Positions 20,302 through 31,773 of a DNA stretch of 64,000 nt are shown piece by piece. Position 1 is the stretch's first letter; every line of letters begins with the position of its first letter. The notes under the pieces were generated by a model. It made no database searches, was not told where the DNA came from, and worked only from the letters and a program-made list of their open reading frames with translations. Position numbers and translations under genes: made by a program. Source of the stretch: Dactylellina haptotyla (taxonomy: Eukaryota; Ascomycota; Orbiliomycetes; Orbiliales; Orbiliaceae); the NCBI GenBank assembly GCA_031310005.1, contig CM062383.1:2728001-2792000 (forward strand), written 5' to 3'.

Positions 20302-21807
20302 TTAAATATTTTGTTTCTGCGTTGGCCTTCTTGGCGGTACTGGATACTTTGCGAGTTCGTGTGGACGACTCCAAGATTCCAAGTCCGTCTTAGATTCCTC
20401 TTCTATTGCCTCGTAGCTGAAATGCCCAGTCCTGTCCATATTTATCGGGCTTATGTAGCTTGTGTCCCGCGAGCTGTCGCCGCTGGGTATTATATTCATT
20501 CGAAATGGGGATGCGAAAATGTTGGAGGAGGTCATGTATCTGCTCGTTGGGGACATTGATCTACCGGACAGACCAGCTAGGAGAGGGGCGTAGTCGTCGT
20601 TTTGCCATTGGATATGGGATATTCCAAGTTCCCTTTCGTCCGGTGTGATATCGTATTGCTCGTCTTCGTCTCTGAGATTACCAATTGTCCAATGGAAGTC
20701 TGAATCCACCTCATTGGATTTCTCGCGTTGGATTTGAGGGCTCATGTTCTCGTTCAATTCAAAATCGGTTGATTCGAGGCCGGTGTCACCAAAAGGCATA
20801 TTATAGGTACTAGGATGATATGGTATTAGGCGCGAAATTGTCGCCATTTGAGGTATGGAAACTTGGCCGTTAGGTCGTAATTCCTCCCATTCTGTTGCAT
20901 CCTCAGGCGAAAGGTTAGCTTCGTCCGCGTTGTGATGCATGAGCGGCAGCGATGCGCTTTTCTTCCGTGGAACCCTTAAGTCTTCTAGCTGCGGATAATT
21001 ATGATCTTTCGGTAAATTATCCAGCGGTGTTGGGATTATTTTGAAATTGCTAATAGGCTTTCGAGTGGTGGTTTGAGGGTGTGGTCTTCGCACGCCGATC
21101 AAGCTTCGAATTTCATCTCTCTCCCTGTCAGCGGCAAGTGTGGCAACGAAATCAGATTCTGATGGATCTTTGTATTGAAACATAAACCTCCCTTGTGCTT
21201 TCGTCGCTGCTCGGAGGCCACGCTTTAAATACCAATCGTGCGGTGTCGGTAATAGATTCGTATTAGTTGGTACGTTCGTTACGTCAACGACATTGGGAAG
21301 AGTCTCCCAAGTCCCGTCGGTGAGCTTATAGATAAAATCGCCTTCATTGAGACTATTTCCATCTCTGATAGCGTCGCTTAGGAGTGCTATCCATTCGATA
21401 GTATTGTATTTGAACTCACGGTAGTGAGTTATTTCTCTAAAGAGAGATGGTAACTCGTTAAGATCAAATGTTTGGTCAACCGGATGGGACGGCGACGGAT
21501 AAAAGAATATAAAGAATTGAAGAGTTTCCCGTGTACACCTTTTGCCGTTGTAGAATGCAATAGCATCCGGGGATTTGGCGCTTTCGATATCGGATTTCGA
21601 AAGTCTTATCCTAACTGTCGCCACCCTATCCTTCGGGTCTTGAGATATTGTATTGCAGCTTCTTCCTTGCGGCCATGCGTTTTGGTATACCCAGAACCCA
21701 TGAAATCGTTGCTTCCTGGTTTTTAAGGCAATATCAACGGATAAAACGGAATCCAAGAAGATTAGAGACATCGCCCATAAGATTATCCGGTGACAATGCA
21801 GCCGCAT
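20302..21807 (-). CDS. Secreted orphan protein with long disordered tail (family member A)
   Basis: A single exon of 501 aa. The ATG at 21807 opens a signal peptide (MRLHCHRIILWAMSLIFLDSVLS, with cleavage probably after VLS). The compact part, to about residue 190, has few Cys (QGRSC, NGKRC) and the pattern IAFYNGKRC...LQFFIFFYP. This resembles the core of three other secreted orphans in this window (37780-39067, 39511-40999, 61982-63283). Residues from about 210 on are acidic, Ser/Pro-rich and disordered (MATISRLIPYHPSTYNMPF, DRTGHFSYEAIEEE). No enzyme motif is visible. It could be an effector or wall-associated protein; that is inference only. Confidence 0.7.
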   Translation of the reverse strand: MRLHCHRIILWAMSLIFLDSVLSVDIALKTRKQRFHGFWVYQNAWPQGRSCNTISQDPKDRVATVRIRLSKSDIESAKSPDAIAFYNGKRCTRETLQFFIFFYPSPSHPVDQTFDLNELPSLFREITHYREFKYNTIEWIALLSDAIRDGNSLNEGDFIYKLTDGTWETLPNVVDVTNVPTNTNLLPTPHDWYLKRGLRAATKAQGRFMFQYKDPSESDFVATLAADRERDEIRSLIGVRRPHPQTTTRKPISNFKIIPTPLDNLPKDHNYPQLEDLRVPRKKSASLPLMHHNADEANLSPEDATEWEELRPNGQVSIPQMATISRLIPYHPSTYNMPFGDTGLESTDFELNENMSPQIQREKSNEVDSDFHWTIGNLRDEDEQYDITPDERELGISHIQWQNDDYAPLLAGLSGRSMSPTSRYMTSSNIFASPFRMNIIPSGDSSRDTSYISPINMDRTGHFSYEAIEEESKTDLESWSRPHELAKYPVPPRRPTQKQNI

Positions 21808-22247
21808 ACTCGGTTCTGAAGCTCTCTGGATAGCGACTTGTTGATGTCATCTTTAAAATGCTACCTCCAAGTGAGAATTCTCTGCCATTCTTTTGCTATC
21901 TTACGAGCTTTCAGATACAGCTATTCGTGGAATAAACGAGTGCTTGTATTTTTTTAATTTCTTTAAAGTCGTATATTAGCGCACTGGTCCCTTGATACGA
22001 AGATTTTTATGGAACCCGGCCAATAGCAACTCAACTGAAATAAACAACTCATATAGCCTCGTTCACTGCATTAGAAGAATGGTACGGTGAGAGCTTGGGA
22101 TTAATGACAAGAATTTCCAGGTGAGTAATTTGACATTCGAATTCAGTTTAGAGTAACAGCTAACTCAGAGGCAACATGTTGTACTATTCAACAACTGAGC
22201 TTTTAAACTTCGAATATATATACATATAGGAATTAGAATTTAAAAGA
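21808..22247. other. Intergenic, 0.44 kb
   Basis: AT-rich spacer that holds the promoter of the secreted orphan and the 3' region of the next leftward gene. Nothing else is seen. Confidence 0.45.
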
Positions 22248-24841
22248 TTACCTTTCTCCATACATCGCCTCAAAAAGCTCCTCTGTAGTCCGCTCTGGGG
22301 TGTTTCCTAGTTCATTGAACTTCTTTCGCTCAAGCCAATGCTTCTTATGTGTCTCCAAAGTTGGTCCGTCGGAAGGCGGTTGAAAGTGCCTCACAGAGTG
22401 TTTTAATACCTTTTTATTCTTTGCAAGCTGCCGTTGTTGGTCAATGCTAGCATTATCAGCGCTGCAATTATCGTTCTCTTCAGAATCTTCTTCGCTCTCA
22501 TAGTCCTTGCTAGATTCCGCTTCATTCTCTTGCACTTCTTGTTTTTTGTTGGCTTTATGGGGCCGTTCATTTCCGGTCTTGTAAAATCTACAAGTTAGCA
22601 GATTTTATCTTATACGAGATAAGAGCTTGTAGGGTTGTAGAATTCCTTACCTGATTTTTTCTTTCGTTTCTCTGTATTTGTTCTTCTATATAGGAATCGT
22701 CTTCTTCTTCAGTGGTTACGGTTTCATCCCCAGTCTGGGTTCCTTCATCAGTTTTTCCTGACTGTTCGGTACCTTCTTCACTTTGCATACTCATTTCTTG
22801 TATTCTGGAATTCTTTGGTGTCTGCCTTTGTTGTGATTCGGTTGCTTTCTGATTCTTTGGATTCTTTGGATTCTTTGGATTCTTTGGAATCGATTCCTGC
22901 TCTTGGGAGCGGGGCGATGCGCTTGGAGTATAGTCCGACTCCGCGGTCTCTTCTATAGAACTGGAGTATTCCAATTCCAAGCTCGATTTCGATGTATCAT
23001 CTTCGGTGCTTACAAACTCTTTGGAGACTGGTGGCGGCTTCTTAGTTTTATTTTTATTCTTAGGTGTGGTGGTGGCAGCCGGGCGTTCACGCTCTGTTGC
23101 TGGTTCTTTCTGTTTACCCTTGTTATCTGCCTTCGTTTTATGCTTTCTCGGTTGTTCGTACTCGTCAGAGTCTTCTTCTTCACCCCCTGAATATCTATAG
23201 GCAGAGTCTGTATTTTTGGTAATTTTCTTCTTTGGTGGCTTCTTTTTCTTATTTTTAGCTTCAGTATCCATCTTAGGGTTGAGTTTTTGTGGCTGGTTAG
23301 TAGTAGCCTGTTGCTTTTTATTTTCTAACTTGGGTTGTTGAGGCTTCTTTGTCTGTTTTCCTTGATTTTCGAGATTGGGCTTTTGTGCCTGTTCCTCTTT
23401 ATTTTCAAGGTTAGAACTTTGGGGCCTCTTCGCCTTTCCCTGAGCCTTTCCCTTGGCGGCATCGTCGGTGACCTTTGGTGGTTTTTCTTCATCGTCGCTC
23501 TCGCTCTGCTCCGAATTGATATATTGGCTTCCACCGGAGTTTTGAGAGTCTTCGGACTCTTCTTCATCCTCGTGGTCGTCCTCATTTCCATAAAGGTACC
23601 TATTTGCGGCTTCGTCATTCTTACGAGCTTTGAGAATTTTAGCAGTATTTCTTGACTAATTTCTTATCGATCTTACTACCAAAACGTACCTCGCTCTTCT
23701 TGATCTCTTAACTTTTCGGTCTCTTCTAGAGCTCTATCATACCGCACCTGAAACGGCTCTTTAAAATATTCCGGGACCTTTTCAGGATATATTCCCCATC
23801 CAACTGCGCTATTATCCTTCTTTATATAATTCGAATGCGAAAAGCAATTCTCTTCCAAAAAGGGAAAGAAGGGCTCAGACACGTTTATGACGCGGATATC
23901 GACGCACTTCGGATAGATAACATGATATCGGCATATCTTGGTGTGAAATCCGAGAGTTGGTAGCGTTGTACCGTCCGAGAATGTCTTTTCGGTGAGCTGC
24001 AGTTCTTCGATCATCTTGTTATCTCGGAACCGACGAAGACGCAATTTTTCTTCGCGCTTGTATATTCGCTTGTTCAGCAACGGGTCTTTGTACAGTCGGA
24101 CCAGGTCCAGATAATCATCTCTGTTTAAAGGATCTACAGGGCCTTTAAATAGCATTGTGATTCTTGCTGGATTCTTGAGGGTTTCTGGGTCTGGCGTGTA
24201 CATCGGGTTATTTGGATCGAGATGGTGAGGGCAGAACTGCATCGGCACGAGGGCCGGGCAGCCGCAGCCTGGGAATGTGAAGAGAGCATATTCGCATACC
24301 ATTTCGAAGTAGACGAGGGACTTTGTATTAATCTCGGTGAAAATTTGTTCTGAAAAATTAAAAAGCTGGGATATATTTGACTTAGTTGGCCGGCATTTTG
24401 TGATTTCAGAGAATACGATTATAATGTCAAGAACACGCCTGGAAATTTTTCGTGTCATCGGTTCTAGAAGAAACCATCTCCTTTCAAATTCTTTATTCTG
24501 TTGCATGTTGTTTCCACAGATGATGAATGAAACCAACCGAAAATTTTGTAGCAGTTCTTTGCCTCCAGTGTTGTAGGAGTAGCAAGCATACAACAGTGCT
24601 TGATATTACGTACATTGTTAAATAGCCAGTATACAGTATATATATATATATACGTGTACAGAAATGAATGGAAATTATCTTTGCATTACCAGTGATCTCG
24701 ATGAATCCGTAAGTCACGTAGGAGTGCGGACGTCCTTCGGTTCGGATGCTTGTTTATAAAATTTATAACTGAACAATCGCATTTAATGAGGAAAATCCAA
24801 CAATTGGTAAACCAAGCGTGAGAAAACCCGTATGGTATCAT
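22248..24841 (-). CDS. Unrecognised protein: Cys/His N-terminal domain with long charged tail
   Basis: Well-supported exons are 24748-24690, 24562-23690, 23627-22651 and 22577-22248. The first exon is tentative (24841-24813, MIPYGFSHA, weak donor GTTTAC), chosen only because its phase fits and an upstream in-frame stop excludes a start in the next exon. The folded part has ERRWFLLEPMTRKISRRVLD and then FTFPGCGCPALVPMQFCPHHLD, a Cys/His cluster that may bind zinc. The rest, more than 400 aa, is strongly charged: acidic EDDHEDEEESED, Lys-rich KKKKPPKKKI, and four NPK repeats at 22852-22887. Lys-rich patches suggest a nuclear protein. I do not recognise the family. The acceptors used for the last two introns (CAAAG at 23628 and ACAAG at 22578) were picked because only they keep the frame. 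Confidence 0.6.
22852..22887. repeat. 9-bp tandem repeat x4 (NPK repeats)
   Basis: ATTCTTTGG is repeated four times head to tail. On the minus strand it encodes Pro-Lys-Asn units in the charged tail of the gene. Confidence 0.8.
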
Positions 24842-25009
24842 TTGGAAACTAGCTATCAAGAAAATATAAATCCAAAACGCCGTTCATATGCTCGTATTCA
24901 TCACCCATTCCAAATAGCACTGCAAATACCCATGATTCCTAACGCGTTAACAACCCCCAACTCTAAAAACAATCGATTGTTCGAATTTCCTACCTACGCG
25001 CTAAAACTT

Positions 25010-26938
25010 TCAAAAGTCCGAGCGAGGGCTTACTACTGGAGTCCTTTCGAATCCCGACTTCATCGTACCCTTTCGTTCATTATACCTCTTCTTGCCATTT
25101 AGTAGAACCCTTTCTAAACTCTCATCACTTCCCGGAAGCGGATTGAACTCCCAATTCATCTTCACCATCTCCATCCACTGCTCCGCATCATCTTTCAAGT
25201 ACCATTCGATCTCCGCAGCGTTCGTGCCACCTTTGTTCTTCCTCTTTGTAATCTTATTCCGACTTTTATCCTTATTCAATACTCGATGATCCACCTTGAC
25301 GAGATGTTGTCTCACCAGTCCCGTGAAGTCCGTCAGTTGCTCGAAACATCGAAGATGAAAGAAACACTCAATGGTATCGTATACGTTCCGCTTGTCGTAT
25401 TCGTACTGTCCTTCTGGATCGTGTTTGAAAGTGCTAATCTCGTTCTCAACGTGCTCCCAGTCCACGGCAACTTGGTAATTACCCGCTATAATTGTACGCG
25501 GGTGTTTATAATTCTTCTCGCGTAACTCGCCGTTAGCTGTACGGATCAACTCGTTCGTTTCGACACCCCTGCAGTGGCGGTATCGGCACCAGGTTCGGTA
25601 ATGGTCTTCGTAGATTCTGGTGTTGGCGTACGGATGCCGTTGGATCCAGAAGCAGGGTTTCCGGCCGGGACGAAGATTTGGGAAGTAAAGGAGCTCGTGG
25701 ATGTTGGACGCGTCGTAGAGTTTGACCTTTTTGTCCATTTCGAGGTAGGCTTGCTCTTTTCTGGACATCGAGCGGTAAATCCCATTTGACCCAAGTCGTC
25801 GACGTTTTGGGCATTCATTTTCTTCGTCCTCATCTCCGATACTGGCTGATTGAGGGGTGAACGGAGCTGGACCGGGAGTTGGCGGTAGAGAGGCTAGCGG
25901 CAGAGGGGCTGTTGCTATTGGAGGGAATTGTTGGGTATAGAATTGCTGGTAAGGCACAAGAGGCTTGCTGGGATAGAACGAAGATTGTGGAGAATCAAAC
26001 ACTACTGGTGCCTCGATTGGAGTCTGGAATGGAACGAAGGACTGGATAGTTTGAGTCGAGACGTCTTGATGTGATTCTTCAACTTCGTCTTTCTTCGGTC
26101 TTCCTCTCTTTCGCTTCTCGGAAGGCTGAATTGGCAAAGCCGAAGGCGCTAGCATGCGAAAGGTGAATTCCTTTTGATTGATGACACTCGGATTCGGTGC
26201 TTGAGGTGCTTGGTTGGTTTCGACGACATCAGGGCAGTCCTCTATCCCGACGATATTATCGACATTAAACTTCAGGAAGTCGGGATTTATAGATGCGAGA
26301 AAATTGTCGATATCCAACTGCCTGATGTTAGGGTTAGAAGGCCATCGCGTAGCAGCTTGGCTACTATCCGGCAGCAACCCTGGAGCCGCTACGATTTGTG
26401 TATTACATCCCAAATTCTGGGTTGCTGTTGGAGGAGGAGGGCATTTAAAAGATGCTGAGCGCCGCCTTGCATACTCGTACAATCTGGGATCGAAAGGTGG
26501 GTACCTAGCTTGAACGCTGTGATCGTAGGTACTCTCGTCCTTCTTTGATTTTCTCAAAAGCTTCCTAGTAGGATATTGGCAAGCCGTAGATGGTGCCACC
26601 TTTGACTCCGCGACAATAGATGAAGCTTGCCATGTATTTGAAATCTGAGGCTCGAATTGGGGCTGAATGGGTGTTAGATCTTGAAGAGGGGCATAAGCGT
26701 TGACTGGGTCGGGTTGAGTCGAGATGCCTCTTAACAGAGGATCTATATCTGAGTCGGGAATTTCAATTTTGGTTGGTAAGTATTGATTTTCAAGTCCCGG
26801 TTGAGCATTGTAGAAAGCTTCTTCGAAGAATAGTGAAGGGTTGTCCGCGTAGGTGAAGCTATTAATATAGTCATCTAGCTCGTGCCCGAAATCGACATCA
26901 TCAAATGTGAACGGCCGGTCGGATGTATTTACACCCAT
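25010..26938 (-). CDS. AT-hook protein of unknown family
   Basis: A single exon of 642 aa with ATG at 26938. Residues 1-330 are acidic and Pro/Gln-rich. One AT-hook lies at about residue 284 (EKRKRGRPKKDE), a minor-groove DNA-binding motif. A probable bipartite basic patch follows at ECPKRRRLGS. The C-terminal 260 aa look folded: YRSMSRKEQAYLEMDKKVKLY, FPNLRPGRKPCFWIQRHP, YRTWCRYRHCRG, AGNYQVAVDWEHVE and CFFHLRCFEQLTDF. Several Cys and His recur there, which suggests a small metal-binding fold. A nuclear, chromatin- or transcription-related role is inferred from the hook. It is not a classic Zn2Cys6 factor. Confidence 0.75.
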   Translation of the reverse strand: MGVNTSDRPFTFDDVDFGHELDDYINSFTYADNPSLFFEEAFYNAQPGLENQYLPTKIEIPDSDIDPLLRGISTQPDPVNAYAPLQDLTPIQPQFEPQISNTWQASSIVAESKVAPSTACQYPTRKLLRKSKKDESTYDHSVQARYPPFDPRLYEYARRRSASFKCPPPPTATQNLGCNTQIVAAPGLLPDSSQAATRWPSNPNIRQLDIDNFLASINPDFLKFNVDNIVGIEDCPDVVETNQAPQAPNPSVINQKEFTFRMLAPSALPIQPSEKRKRGRPKKDEVEESHQDVSTQTIQSFVPFQTPIEAPVVFDSPQSSFYPSKPLVPYQQFYTQQFPPIATAPLPLASLPPTPGPAPFTPQSASIGDEDEENECPKRRRLGSNGIYRSMSRKEQAYLEMDKKVKLYDASNIHELLYFPNLRPGRKPCFWIQRHPYANTRIYEDHYRTWCRYRHCRGVETNELIRTANGELREKNYKHPRTIIAGNYQVAVDWEHVENEISTFKHDPEGQYEYDKRNVYDTIECFFHLRCFEQLTDFTGLVRQHLVKVDHRVLNKDKSRNKITKRKNKGGTNAAEIEWYLKDDAEQWMEMVKMNWEFNPLPGSDESLERVLLNGKKRYNERKGTMKSGFERTPVVSPRSDF

Positions 26939-27631
26939 ATCCTTGGATGCAAATTAATCTACGAGGCGAATGCGAGCTTGAATTTGAGCTATGAATCTTA
27001 GATTTATTTGGATTCTTTGAATCAGCTGCTTTCTTCGCTCAACATACGGCTCTAGTCACAGAAATAGAGTATATTGTGTAACAGTGACATTAAGAAACAC
27101 CGAATTGGTCGATATTTGCGTAAGATATTTGTCCGGTCCAAGAATAACATAGCTAAGAGCTTCAACGATGCAAGCTCTAGCTGTTATGGCAACCAGGGAC
27201 AGAATAGACGTCGTCGAGATTGTCACAAAGTTTCAATCTTGGCTTGTTGAAGCATAATTTGCTAGTATAATCAACCGTAAGGTAGCAGTTCGACTGGTAT
27301 CCCATTCGAGAAATACTGCTCTTCGAATTGTATAGACCAAATCCGATACCCGTGGTCAGAAAACAGACAAGGATACTCACTCTTAGTGTACTGAGAATGT
27401 TGGAAATCTCGAGGAAAACAATGATCCATGTCTTTGTTGGTATGGGCTCGAAAACAACCTGAGACGAGCATTGTCGCTATAGTTTGTGTGTTCACACGTG
27501 CCACAGCTTAGACAAAGCAAGAGGCTTTGGAACCGTTGGTACTTGAAGACTACAGTGGGTCTAGCTCAGGCATAGACCCGCCTCGTCATAACCCCGTCCG
27601 AGGCTTTCAGAAAGAAACCGCCCCATTCTGA
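26939..27631. other. Intergenic with one doubtful small ORF
   Basis: Promoter of the AT-hook gene and 3' side of the PIG-A gene. The only coding hint is the short Cys-containing frame listed separately at 27177-27380. Confidence 0.4.
27177..27380 (-). CDS. Possible small secreted Cys-containing peptide (doubtful)
   Basis: A frame ending at a stop at 27177 reads SILVCFLTTGIGFGLY, a hydrophobic segment, followed by a 45-residue part with four Cys (SNCYLTVDY, KLCFNKP, KLCDNL, PGCHNS). That layout resembles a small secreted protein. No ATG starts it; the frame is open further upstream, so a spliced first exon would be needed and I could not find a convincing one. It may be chance. Confidence 0.2.
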   Translation of the reverse strand: MSILVCFLTTGIGFGLYNSKSSISRMGYQSNCYLTVDYTSKLCFNKPRLKLCDNLDDVYSVPGCHNS

Positions 27632-29196
27632 TCATTCTTGGTCTTGAAGATCAGAAACCCAGCCATTTCCGCCCTCTGTTTCCTCCGCATCTGTTGGTGA
27701 AGGGCTTCGCTCCCGCACGACCCGTTTCCTCGGCCAGTCCCGAGCGACATCGATGTTCCGGCGTGGCCACCAAAATTCCAAAAATATCATGAGTAGATAG
27801 TCAATAACCGCGCAGAGCACAAACAATTTCCCTGCCCATACTCCGCAGCCATAGTATCTTTTTAAACGGTCGATCAGACGCGAGCTTCTTAGTCTCATAA
27901 TCCCATCATAGACTTTCTCAGTTCGTTCCGCAACATCTGTCCATGAGTACATTTGCCTTATTTGATCATGGAACAACTCAGGTCGAACGGTGCCGGACTT
28001 TATAGCCGAGATAGCTTTGGAGGTGGCGGCAACCAAGTCGTCTTCCTCTGGCTTTGCATAAATGGTCATTTCGCTTGGTAACACCTCAGGTATACCGCCG
28101 ACTTGTGTGCAAACGACGTATAACCCGCAGGAGGCGGCCTCGACTATCACAGTACCAAATGCCTCTGTAAGAGAGGCATGTAGGTATATGTGGCCCCTAA
28201 TCATGACATTTCTGACATCTTCGTGCCGTATTGGACCCAACATTTCGACCCGATCTTGTAATACGTTCTTCTCGATCATTTGCTCCAGATCAATAGCTTT
28301 AGGGCCCGAACCGCCGATGATAAACCTGACATTTTCATGTTGGGCACATATCCGGGGAATTGTAGCAACTAGCAAATCGCACCCCTTGTTATAGAATAGA
28401 CGCGATATCACAACGATCGTAATTGTAGATGTTGGCGGGGGGTTCTCGGCAGGCCGGAAGTCCTTGGATACCAGGGCATTGGGTATAGCGGAAACAGTAA
28501 AGGGATCCAGAGCAGCCCTCAAGACAGTATTTTCTTTGCTAAGAAATTGTAAGCATCTAGACTCATAAATCTGAGCAAAACAGAGGAGAAACCAACCAGG
28601 TATGAGAAACGCAGATGACATGGTCCACATCACTCAATGTAAACTTCAACAACTTGTTCGTAAGGATACTTCCAGCATCTGCGAACCCGAATAAACTATG
28701 GTCTGTAAAACAAGTCTTCAATCCCATAGTTTTGGCATGGAGTAGTCCTTCCTGGCAGAAAGTCGACAAGCTCCCATGACCATGTACAATGTCAATGCGT
28801 TCTCGCAGGACAATTTGGCGCAGTATTGGGAAGAATGAAAAGACCGTTGGCAGTGCTGACTCGCGGTATACGACCCAGAATGGGACGTAGTAGACTTTGA
28901 TTCCATTCGTAAGGTAACGTATTCCTGTCCGGTCACCGTATGAATGTGCTACAATGATAACTTTATGTCCACGGTCAACCAGTTTCTAAAGACGGTTTAC
29001 ATTAGCAAGGGATCAAATCTAAGAGATCGAAGTATGGAACCCACGCTGGAGACCTGGTAGATATGGCTCTCGACACCGCCAGGCTGCGGGAAGAAAAAGT
29101 CCGAGACCATCCTAGCACGCGACATCGCTGTTAGCACAGAGCTACGCCCCTGCCGGCTGGAAAGATAAAGGGGGCATACGCTATGTTGTAGGACAT
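27632..29196 (-). CDS. SPT14: PIG-A: GlcNAc-transferase catalytic subunit of GPI anchor synthesis
   Basis: Four exons (29196-29180, 29111-29045, 28985-28597, 28538-27632) give 459 aa. The protein transfers GlcNAc from UDP-GlcNAc to phosphatidylinositol at the ER, the first step of GPI anchor synthesis. It begins [22 protein letters not shown], then [24 protein letters not shown] and [17 protein letters not shown]. The GT-B family-4 glycosyltransferase core has the EX7E motif in [14 protein letters not shown], and a C-terminal membrane helix ([20 protein letters not shown]) anchors it. The first coding exon is only 17 bases, as the conserved N-terminus requires. It shares a 264-base divergent promoter with the helicase gene to the right. 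Confidence 0.95.
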
Positions 29197-29460
29197 CTTG
29201 TCGGACATGAGGCCGTGCCGCCCGAGGTGCACCCTAGCTCAGCCGACTGGCACTTTGCGTCTTTCGTGATCGGGAGGAGGACGTGATACGAGGAAGGGTC
29301 CGGCGGGGGGTGCTGCACGGTGGGTGGTGTTGTTTTGAAGCCATGTCGCACAATCGGAGCCAAGACTTTTGGATTCGCCGATGGCTAATTCGAAGACCAA
29401 AATTTTGCGACATCCGCTTCTTCTTCCCCACAACATCAACCAGCCCATCAACCACGCGAT
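29197..29460. promoter_or_regulatory. Bidirectional promoter PIG-A / DBP6
   Basis: Only 264 bases separate the two start codons of divergent genes, so their promoters must overlap. No TATA box is seen, which fits housekeeping genes. Confidence 0.6.
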
Positions 29461-31515
29461 ATGCCCACAACGATGTCGAAGAAGCGGAAGAGAGAAACAG
29501 AGGCCGCTAACTCTGCCCGAGAGGCAGACACCATCACAGATGTCGTCGAAACCACGGTTTCCGAGAAATCCAAGAAGAAGTCCCACAAGAAGGACAAGAA
29601 AGAGCGACTCAATTCAGAGCTGAAAGACGCTACACGGCCATCGGAGGCTTCGGAAGCCAACTTTGCAGCATTGGCCAATAGCGATGATATAGCCGCTGCT
29701 GTGGGGGAAAAAATAGAGGTCAATGGCTCGCCTGAAGCCGAAGATATGGAAATGGACGAAGCAAGTGCTTCGAAAGCCGAGGACAAGTCAGACAAGAAAA
29801 AGAAGTCGAAAAAGGATGACACTCTTTCGACTGGACATCAATCTATACTCTCAAAGTTCGATAAATACCGCGCTGAAGTCCTGGATTCAACCTCGAAGCA
29901 GGCATCGGAAGATGCCAAACCCACTGAAGAACCGCTTCGTGGCCTACATCCGCTCCCACAACCGACCCAAGCACCTGTCCAGAAAGTAGATCCAAACTCC
30001 CTTCTTCCCTCTTACCTCGCTCAGCCGACGACGGTGGCGGCGACCCAGAGGCCGCCATTTAAATCATTCAATTTACCCGACCATATCCTCGACCGACTCG
30101 AGCAACTCGATTTAACGGACACATTCCCAGTGCAATCTGCACTGCTTCCGCTACTTCTCCGAAATCCTCACCAGTCTCGCAGGATACCCAAATCTGATCT
30201 CTTAGTATCCGCCGCCACTGGTTCCGGAAAGACTCTTTCCTACCTGCTTCCAATCCTTTCCGATATCCTCAACCGCACGGTATCCCGTACATACGCGCTC
30301 ATCATCGTTCCCACCCACGAACTGGCAACTCAGGTTCAAAGAACCGCTCAGTCGCTTAGTTCTGGAACATCCCTCAGAATCAGTACCGCAATCGGAACCC
30401 ACCCGTTCAACGTCGAGAAGGACTCTATCATCGCCAATGATGTCGGCAATACAGGTGCTGATATCTTGATCGCCACACCCGGCAGACTGGTCGAGCACAT
30501 TCGGAATAATCCAAAGTTCACACTCCGATATCTTCGATGGTTGGTCGTAGATGAGGCTGATCGGTTGCTGAACCAAAGTTTCCAAGATTGGGTTGAGATC
30601 GTGGGCGATGAACTACAAAAACCTCTTCACCCTAAAGATGAAAATAAAGAGAACAAAGGTTTCGATATAGAATCAATGGGGTTAAGGATACCAATGTGTG
30701 CTGCCGATAATGTCAGAAAAGTCATATTATCCGCCACAATGACCCGAGACGTCGGCAAACTAGCAGGCCTAAGATTACGGCGGCCACAGTTAATAGCTGT
30801 CGATGATATTGGCAGTCGCGAAGTCGCAATGGACGGGCCAGAAGGTGAAGACACCGAGGCTCCAGAAGGGGACACGGGTCTCCGGGAGCTCAAATCCCTA
30901 CCCTCTACCCTTGACGAACACTACTACCCAATTTCCGATGCTTCACAGAAACCATTGATTCTCTCAAATCTACTCTTGAGTAATAACATCAACAGCGGTA
31001 TCCTAATTTTTACAAAATCCAACGAATCTGCAGCCCGTCTCGGACGCTTACTCGAGTTAGTCTTTGCCCAAAAGCAAGCTAAGACCGACAGGAAGAAAAA
31101 AGCGCAAAAGAAGCAATTGACTGTAGCCGTGTCGACTTCAGATAAGCGCAAAAAGGATATTTCTGCCAACACCACCAAGTTCAAATCCTCGGCGATCGAT
31201 ATCCTCATTTCCACCGATCTGATGGCAAGAGGTGTTGACTTACCAAATGCTCAGTTAGTGATCAACTACGATTCACCGAGAAATGAAAACGACTACATAC
31301 ACCGAGTTGGAAGAACCGCGAGAGCAGGAAATAGCGGTGTCGCGTGGAGCTTGGTCGAAGCCAGTGAAGCCAGGTGGTGGTGGGCTGGAATCGGCAAAGT
31401 AAGGAGAGGTCGACCGGAAGGCATCAAGAAGGAAACCGCCCCATCCGTATCGAAACACGAGGTCGAAGTATACGAAGCCGCACTCGAAACTCTAGGTAAC
31501 GAAGTGAGAGGCTAG
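29461..31515 (+). CDS. DBP6: DEAD-box ATP-dependent RNA helicase Dbp6
   Basis: A single exon of 684 aa. It belongs to the Dbp6 family, nucleolar helicases needed for early 60S ribosomal subunit assembly. Residues 1-140 are charged and Lys-rich, with KKRKRE as a likely nuclear signal. A Q-motif-like segment (FPVQSALLP) is followed by motif I AATGSGKT near residue 250, motif II DEAD near 364, SAT near 423 and motif VI HRVGRTARAG near 613. A Lys-rich insertion (KQAKTDRKKKAQKKQL) in the second RecA domain is typical of Dbp6. The start could be the ATG at 29461 or the one four codons later; the first was kept. Confidence 0.93.
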   Translation: MPTTMSKKRKRETEAANSAREADTITDVVETTVSEKSKKKSHKKDKKERLNSELKDATRPSEASEANFAALANSDDIAAAVGEKIEVNGSPEAEDMEMDEASASKAEDKSDKKKKSKKDDTLSTGHQSILSKFDKYRAEVLDSTSKQASEDAKPTEEPLRGLHPLPQPTQAPVQKVDPNSLLPSYLAQPTTVAATQRPPFKSFNLPDHILDRLEQLDLTDTFPVQSALLPLLLRNPHQSRRIPKSDLLVSAATGSGKTLSYLLPILSDILNRTVSRTYALIIVPTHELATQVQRTAQSLSSGTSLRISTAIGTHPFNVEKDSIIANDVGNTGADILIATPGRLVEHIRNNPKFTLRYLRWLVVDEADRLLNQSFQDWVEIVGDELQKPLHPKDENKENKGFDIESMGLRIPMCAADNVRKVILSATMTRDVGKLAGLRLRRPQLIAVDDIGSREVAMDGPEGEDTEAPEGDTGLRELKSLPSTLDEHYYPISDASQKPLILSNLLLSNNINSGILIFTKSNESAARLGRLLELVFAQKQAKTDRKKKAQKKQLTVAVSTSDKRKKDISANTTKFKSSAIDILISTDLMARGVDLPNAQLVINYDSPRNENDYIHRVGRTARAGNSGVAWSLVEASEARWWWAGIGKVRRGRPEGIKKETAPSVSKHEVEVYEAALETLGNEVRG

Positions 31516-31773
31516 TTAAGAAAGTTGGTTTTCGTGACGATGTACGATTTATAGAAGCATTGCAGTAGCTCAACAGCTTGGGTCCCTTCATATCATTGGC
31601 GTTCTATTGGCATATAATGTGATTAAATCAGGAACTTTAGTCGGACACAATATTGATATTATTATATATATATACAAACTCGCTACACTGGCAAGGCATT
31701 ATGAAATAGCCAGATTTGAAACAATTAATTAAAAAGAGAATTCAATAGCGAATAAACCTCTTAATCGTGAAGA

